Assembly (NCBI GenBank): GCA_004557195.1 | Contig: SFER01000053.1 | Span: forward strand, 1-11,463 | Source: Bacteroidales bacterium | GTDB taxonomy: Bacteria; Bacteroidota; Bacteroidia; Bacteroidales; Muribaculaceae | Reading direction: 5' to 3' | DNA length: 11,463 nt | Shown: piece by piece, positions 8,503-11,463 of the stretch | Layout: every line of letters begins with the position of its first letter | How positions within the stretch are numbered: the stretch's first letter is position 1 | Position numbers and translations under genes: made by a program | The notes under the pieces: model-generated | Told to the model about the DNA's origin: nothing | Seen by the model: only the letters and a program-made list of their open reading frames with translations | The model's database searches: none

Positions 8503-8538
8503 TATAACTTTTTAATTATATAACCAAACTTTTATATT

Positions 8539-9399
8539 ATGAAAAAATCATTACTCATTCTCTCTGCACTTTTTGCTACAATGGCAATAAATGCGCAATC
8601 TACAGCAAATTATTTCCCTGCATCGGAAGTTGATGCCGATGGATGGCTCTGGTTCGACAATCAGACAATTATCGACAAATATGTCGGCTATGAGAATACC
8701 GCTATTTTGCTCGCTTCGGCTACATTTGAGCCATACGACGAGCCATACGCAAGCGCTACTGTGAAAGGTGTCGGTATCGACGGTGTGCTCGCTTCCGAGG
8801 GTTGCAAAACCGGTGCTATCGTGCTCAATGCTGCAAGTGGTATTATGAAAGAGACAGGTGGCGGCTTCTATATGCACCTCCCTTCTTGTGCCGAATTGTC
8901 GTTGTGCCTCTCTTCCGACGCCAAAATGTATCCTTCTCTCAAGGGTGGTCCCGGTGCATTGGAAACTATCGACTGCGGTCTCGTGCGCGGTTTCACTGTG
9001 TTCAAACCGTTGGCTTCTGCCGGTGTTTTCACTTGGAGCGGTATGGCAGACCTCGTTCATGGCACCACCGGTCTCACCATTAAATCCGAATCACCTGTTA
9101 CAGTGTATATCCAAAACGCCAACAGCCACGACCTCTATGTACATGGCATCTATTTGAAGGTGTATGGCGAAGGCGGCGGCGTTGAAGGCGTTGAATCGGA
9201 CAATAACGCTATCACATTTGCCGGCAACGTGGCTTCTACTGCCGACGCAAGCACTTTCACAGTGTATAATTTCGCCGGTGCCGAAGTGGTAACTGCCTCC
9301 GGCTCGCAAATCGACCTTGGCAACCTCTCTCGCGGCGGCTACATCGTTCGCGCTGCCAATGCTTCGGGCGTTTGGGTTAAGAAAGTCATTGTAAAATAA
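8539..9399 (+). CDS. T9SS-exported protein of unknown function
   Basis: A 286-residue protein. A signal peptide (about residues 1-19, ending NAQ) is followed by about 190 residues that I do not recognise; they look beta-rich, with many alternating hydrophobic residues and glycines, and contain two cysteines at about 93 and 114 plus a third near 139. A glycine-rich linker with GVEGVES (214-220) leads to a C-terminal T9SS type A sorting domain, with TVYNFAG, then GGYIVRA, and a terminal KKVIVK. It would thus cross the outer membrane by type IX secretion and be released or anchored at the surface. It occupies the post-susD position often held by surface substrate-binding proteins, so binding of the locus substrate is a reasonable guess. 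It has no visible catalytic motif. It is 13 bp from the M6 peptidase gene, so the pair is probably co-transcribed. Confidence 0.8.
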   Translation: MKKSLLILSALFATMAINAQSTANYFPASEVDADGWLWFDNQTIIDKYVGYENTAILLASATFEPYDEPYASATVKGVGIDGVLASEGCKTGAIVLNAASGIMKETGGGFYMHLPSCAELSLCLSSDAKMYPSLKGGPGALETIDCGLVRGFTVFKPLASAGVFTWSGMADLVHGTTGLTIKSESPVTVYIQNANSHDLYVHGIYLKVYGEGGGVEGVESDNNAITFAGNVASTADASTFTVYNFAGAEVVTASGSQIDLGNLSRGGYIVRAANASGVWVKKVIVK

Positions 9400-9405
9400 T
9401 TAAAT

Positions 9406-9410
9406 AGGAG
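9406..9410 (+). promoter_or_regulatory. AGGAG Shine-Dalgarno-like sequence before the M6 peptidase
   Basis: AGGAG ends only 2 nt before the ATG at 9413. This is closer than the usual 5-9 nt, but it is the only clear purine-rich ribosome site in the cluster; the other genes have AT-rich leaders. The spacing makes its use uncertain. Confidence 0.3.
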
Positions 9411-9412
9411 AT

Positions 9413-10858
9413 ATGAACCGCTGCTTCATTGCATTATTTGTCTCATTGGTGGGCCTTGTGGCAAGTGCCGCTCAGCAAACCAAAACCAATGTGGTGTGCT
9501 TTGTGCGGTTTGCCGATGAGGATGAAACCGTGTTTACCAATACCCCCGAGCATTATGCCACACTCTTCAATGGCGATGGTGAGGAGGTGAATTCGGTTTA
9601 TTCTTATTTCAAGTGGGTGAGCTACGGCAATCTCGATTGGAAAACCTCATTTTTCCCCTCCCAAGCCGGATCCACTATTGTTGTCTCTTATCAAGACAAG
9701 CTTGTGCGCAATGCGCTCCGCCCGAAAAGCGACAGCAACCCCGACGGCTACTCCGGTGGCGACCTCGGCGGCTCTCTTGCCGAGCAGGGGCTGATTCAGC
9801 GCGCTTGTGAGTATCTCACTTCGGTGCTCTCGGATGACGACATCACTTTCCTCACCATCGACAACCTCACCGTGGTGTTCAGCGGAAATTCCGAGCGATA
9901 CAGCAGGGATGGCATTCTGTGGCCACACCAAGACATGATGCGCTGGAAACAGGCTTCTATCAAAGGAAAGCCGGTGTATCGCTATCTCATTGTGTTTGAT
10001 GCAGGAAACGGATATTCCCAAGGCAAGCCGAAGGCTATCAACACCGGTGTGCTTTGCCACGAGATGTCGCACGCACTTGGCACTTACGACCTTTACACCT
10101 CCGACAGTTTCAGCCCGGTGGGTATATGGGATCTTATGAGCAACAATCAAACCGTGCCCCAAGGCATGACTGCCTATATGCGTAGCCGCTACGGAGGCTG
10201 GATTCCCGATATCCCCACCATCACCTCCGATGGCATCTATACGCTCAATCCCGTTGGTAGCGACACCCCCGACAATGTGGCATACAAAATTGTGCCCGAC
10301 GCCACTCGCGGCGAGTATTTCATGCTCGAATATCGCCGCAATATAGGCACATTCGAGAGTTCGCTCCCCGCTTCGGGTCTCCTTTGCTATCGCATCAATC
10401 AAGGCGTGTCGAGCAACCTGCAGACCCCCTACGAGGTGTATATCTTCCGCCCCGGAGGAACTGCCCAAAACAACGGCAATGTGGAAAAAGCCGCCTTGTC
10501 GTCCGACCTTGGCAACACATCTCTCAATGTGTCATCTTCGCTTTCGGCTGTCTATTACAGCAACGGAGATGCAGTGCCTTTTGCAATCACCGAGGTGGGT
10601 CATGCGGGCGAGACGATCTCGTTTCGGGTTACACTCGATGGCTCGGGTGTCGAAGGTGTTGAGGATGGCTACATGAAGCCATATTACAACTCTGCCGGCG
10701 GCATCCTGGTAGCCCCCGAAGATGCTCGGGTTGAGGTGTATTCGCTCAATGGAACGCTCTGCATGAAGGGTAGGGATATATCTTCCTTGCCATCGGGCGC
10801 CTATCTGGTGCGAGTCTTTGCCAACGGCACCTCCACCACTCTCAAAATCGTGAAATAA
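9413..10858 (+). CDS. M6-family metalloprotease with T9SS sorting domain
   Basis: A 481-residue secreted zinc endopeptidase of the immune inhibitor A (M6) type. Residues 1-19 are a signal peptide. The catalytic domain starts almost at once (VVCFVRFADED near residue 27), with the M6-type SVYSYFKWVSYGNLDW at about 62-77. The active site HEMSHALGTYD gives H216 and H220 as zinc ligands, E217 as catalytic base and D226 as third ligand by analogy with HExxHxxGxxD. GIWDLMS (237-243) supplies the Met-turn M242. A beta-rich region follows, then GVEGVED (412-418) and a type A T9SS sorting domain with VEVYSLNG, SGAYLVRV and terminal LKIVK. An N-terminal propeptide seems to be missing. Secretion to the cell surface or medium via T9SS is inferred. 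It is the last gene of the cluster, followed by a strong terminator. Confidence 0.92.
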   Translation: MNRCFIALFVSLVGLVASAAQQTKTNVVCFVRFADEDETVFTNTPEHYATLFNGDGEEVNSVYSYFKWVSYGNLDWKTSFFPSQAGSTIVVSYQDKLVRNALRPKSDSNPDGYSGGDLGGSLAEQGLIQRACEYLTSVLSDDDITFLTIDNLTVVFSGNSERYSRDGILWPHQDMMRWKQASIKGKPVYRYLIVFDAGNGYSQGKPKAINTGVLCHEMSHALGTYDLYTSDSFSPVGIWDLMSNNQTVPQGMTAYMRSRYGGWIPDIPTITSDGIYTLNPVGSDTPDNVAYKIVPDATRGEYFMLEYRRNIGTFESSLPASGLLCYRINQGVSSNLQTPYEVYIFRPGGTAQNNGNVEKAALSSDLGNTSLNVSSSLSAVYYSNGDAVPFAITEVGHAGETISFRVTLDGSGVEGVEDGYMKPYYNSAGGILVAPEDARVEVYSLNGTLCMKGRDISSLPSGAYLVRVFANGTSTTLKIVK

Positions 10859-10872
10859 TCACCAACACACCA

Positions 10873-10904
10873 AAAGGCTGTCTAATCCCCGTTAGGCAGC
10901 CTTT
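10873..10904 (+). terminator. Rho-independent terminator after the M6 peptidase gene
   Basis: AAAGGCTGTCTAA (10873-10885) pairs with TTAGGCAGCCTTT (10892-10904): a 13-bp stem with one G-T wobble and a 6-nt loop, 14 nt after the stop at 10858. The A run on one side and T run on the other make it able to work in both directions. It ends the five-gene cluster. Confidence 0.85.
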
Positions 10905-11028
10905 ATAATGATCTGCCGAAATCAATCCTTTGAACTTCGGCTGTTTTCCTTTCTCTTTTTGTGCCGCAGCTGGAGAACGGGGTACTTATTTTGCGCAGTT
11001 AAATAGTGTTAATATAGTTTTGATGTTC

Positions 11029-11080
11029 AATGTAATTCACATTAAATGTCCGATTTGTTGTAAATTAGTCCATTAGATGT
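11029..11080 (+). repeat. AATGT/ACATT half-site array upstream of the palmitoyltransferase gene
   Basis: AATGT (11029-11033), ACATT (11039-11043) and AATGT (11045-11049) are spaced by 5 and 1 nt, so ACATT-A-AATGT is a perfect inverted repeat. CATTAAATGT (11040-11049) recurs as CATTAGATGT at 11071-11080, 31 bp on. The array lies just upstream of the candidate promoter, a fitting place for a regulator. AT-rich DNA makes chance matches possible. Confidence 0.3.
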
Positions 11081-11102
11081 AAAAAGATTAAAAAAATATT
11101 CG

Positions 11103-11110
11103 TAAATTTG
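11103..11110 (+). promoter_or_regulatory. Candidate Bacteroidetes -7 element (TAAATTTG) for the palmitoyltransferase gene
   Basis: TAAATTTG fits TAnnTTTG and lies 95 bp before the ATG at 11206, preceded by an A-rich tract. No good -33 TTTG is found at the expected 19-21 bp, the nearest being over 40 bp upstream. If used, the leader would be about 90 nt. Confidence 0.45.
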
Positions 11111-11205
11111 CAGCCTGAAAAATTTTCAACCACCTTTGATACCCTATTTGTTTGGAGTCTCGACAGGTTAGTTCCTTTGAAAAAAATAGAACAATATTAT
11201 ATATT

Positions 11206-11463
11206 ATGAAATTATTACAAGATAAACTTGCAAAGTATCAAGAGCCGCAGAAAGCGAAAGCCGCAGGAATATACCCATATTTCCGCGAAATCTCCAGCGA
11301 GCAGGATACAGAAGTTATTATCAATGGCAAGAAGGTCCTCATGTTTGGTTCAAACAGCTATATGGGGCTTACAAACCATCCCAAAGTAAAGGAAGCCGCT
11401 ATCGAGGCTACAAAGAAATACGGTACAGGTTGTGCCGGCTCACCATTCCTTAATGGTACACTC
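11206..11463 (+). CDS. spt: Serine palmitoyltransferase, N-terminal part (cut by window end)
   Basis: The first 86 codons of a PLP-dependent alpha-oxoamine synthase. Serine palmitoyltransferase joins L-serine and a fatty acyl-CoA to make 3-ketosphinganine, the first step of sphingolipid synthesis in Bacteroidetes, in the cytosol. The start MKLLQDKLAKYQEPQK, the segment YPYFREI, the stretch VLMFGSNSYMGLTNHPKV and YGTGCAGSPFLNGT match the N-terminal region of Bacteroidetes enzymes of this type. The related 2-amino-3-ketobutyrate CoA ligase and 8-amino-7-oxononanoate synthase share the fold, but the N-terminus fits the sphingolipid enzyme better. The PLP lysine lies beyond the window. The gene has its own upstream region and a terminator before it, so it is not part of the peptidase cluster. 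Confidence 0.82.
   Translation, partial: MKLLQDKLAKYQEPQKAKAAGIYPYFREISSEQDTEVIINGKKVLMFGSNSYMGLTNHPKVKEAAIEATKKYGTGCAGSPFLNGTL

Larger units (their letters stand above)
10905..11205. other. Intergenic region between the peptidase cluster and the palmitoyltransferase gene
   Basis: No convincing gene is seen. The first part holds a weaker inverted repeat, GCCGAA (10915-10920) with TTCGGC (10936-10941), followed by a pyrimidine- and T-rich run, possibly a second terminator. The rest is very AT-rich and carries AATGT/ACATT half-sites (11029-11080) and a -7 promoter element (11103-11110). Confidence 0.5.

Noticed and set aside
9647..10468. A 273-codon minus-strand open frame opposite the M6 peptidase
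   Set aside because: It overlaps the catalytic HExxH region of a well-supported gene and shows no motif of its own.
10915..10941. GCCGAA/TTCGGC hairpin as an RNA gene or riboswitch
   Set aside because: Only 6 bp with a 15-nt loop. It lies behind a strong terminator and far from the next start; at most a backup terminator.
1..11463. Search for CRISPR arrays, tRNA or rRNA genes, insertion sequences and invertible promoters
   Set aside because: No regularly spaced repeats, RNA gene signatures, transposase or integrase frames, or long inverted repeats around the promoters were seen.

Overview
This window looks like chromosomal DNA from a member of the Bacteroidales, plausibly a gut lineage near Muribaculaceae or Prevotellaceae; the family is inferred, not shown. 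The evidence is a SusC/SusD pair, two proteins with type IX secretion (T9SS) C-terminal sorting domains, a Bacteroidetes-type serine palmitoyltransferase start, TAnnTTTG promoter elements, and AT-rich leaders mostly without Shine-Dalgarno sequences. All convincing genes are on the + strand.

Layout. Positions 1-359 hold a possible 3' end of an upstream gene (open to 125) and then a non-coding stretch with a candidate promoter flanked by two GTGGGGTGT repeats. Positions 360-758 encode a small exported DUF4476 protein. After 218 bp of intergenic DNA with a promoter and inverted repeats comes a five-gene cluster. It consists of a metzincin-type zinc metalloprotease of the DUF5118/DUF5117/DUF4953 family (977-3586), a SusC/RagA TonB-dependent transporter (3599-6661), a SusD/RagB lipoprotein (6676-8466), a 286-aa T9SS-exported protein of unknown fold (8539-9399) and a T9SS-exported M6 metalloprotease (9413-10858). 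The first three genes are 12 and 14 bp apart. A GC-rich hairpin separates susD from gene 4, genes 4 and 5 are 13 bp apart, and a strong terminator follows gene 5. A 347-bp intergenic region then leads to the first 86 codons of a serine palmitoyltransferase (from 11206), a separate sphingolipid-synthesis gene cut by the window end.

How the genes may work together (inference). The cluster has the form of a polysaccharide utilization locus, but its enzymes are two metallopeptidases; no glycoside hydrolase, lyase, sulfatase or esterase is present. A plausible model is RagAB-like peptide uptake. The M6 enzyme, sent to the surface by T9SS, would cut protein outside the cell, and the 286-aa protein may help bind substrate. 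SusD/SusC would capture and import peptides, and the DUF5117-type metalloprotease, which has a plain signal peptide and no sorting domain, would trim them in the periplasm. No dedicated regulator (ECF sigma/anti-sigma, hybrid two-component or SusR-like) lies in the window.
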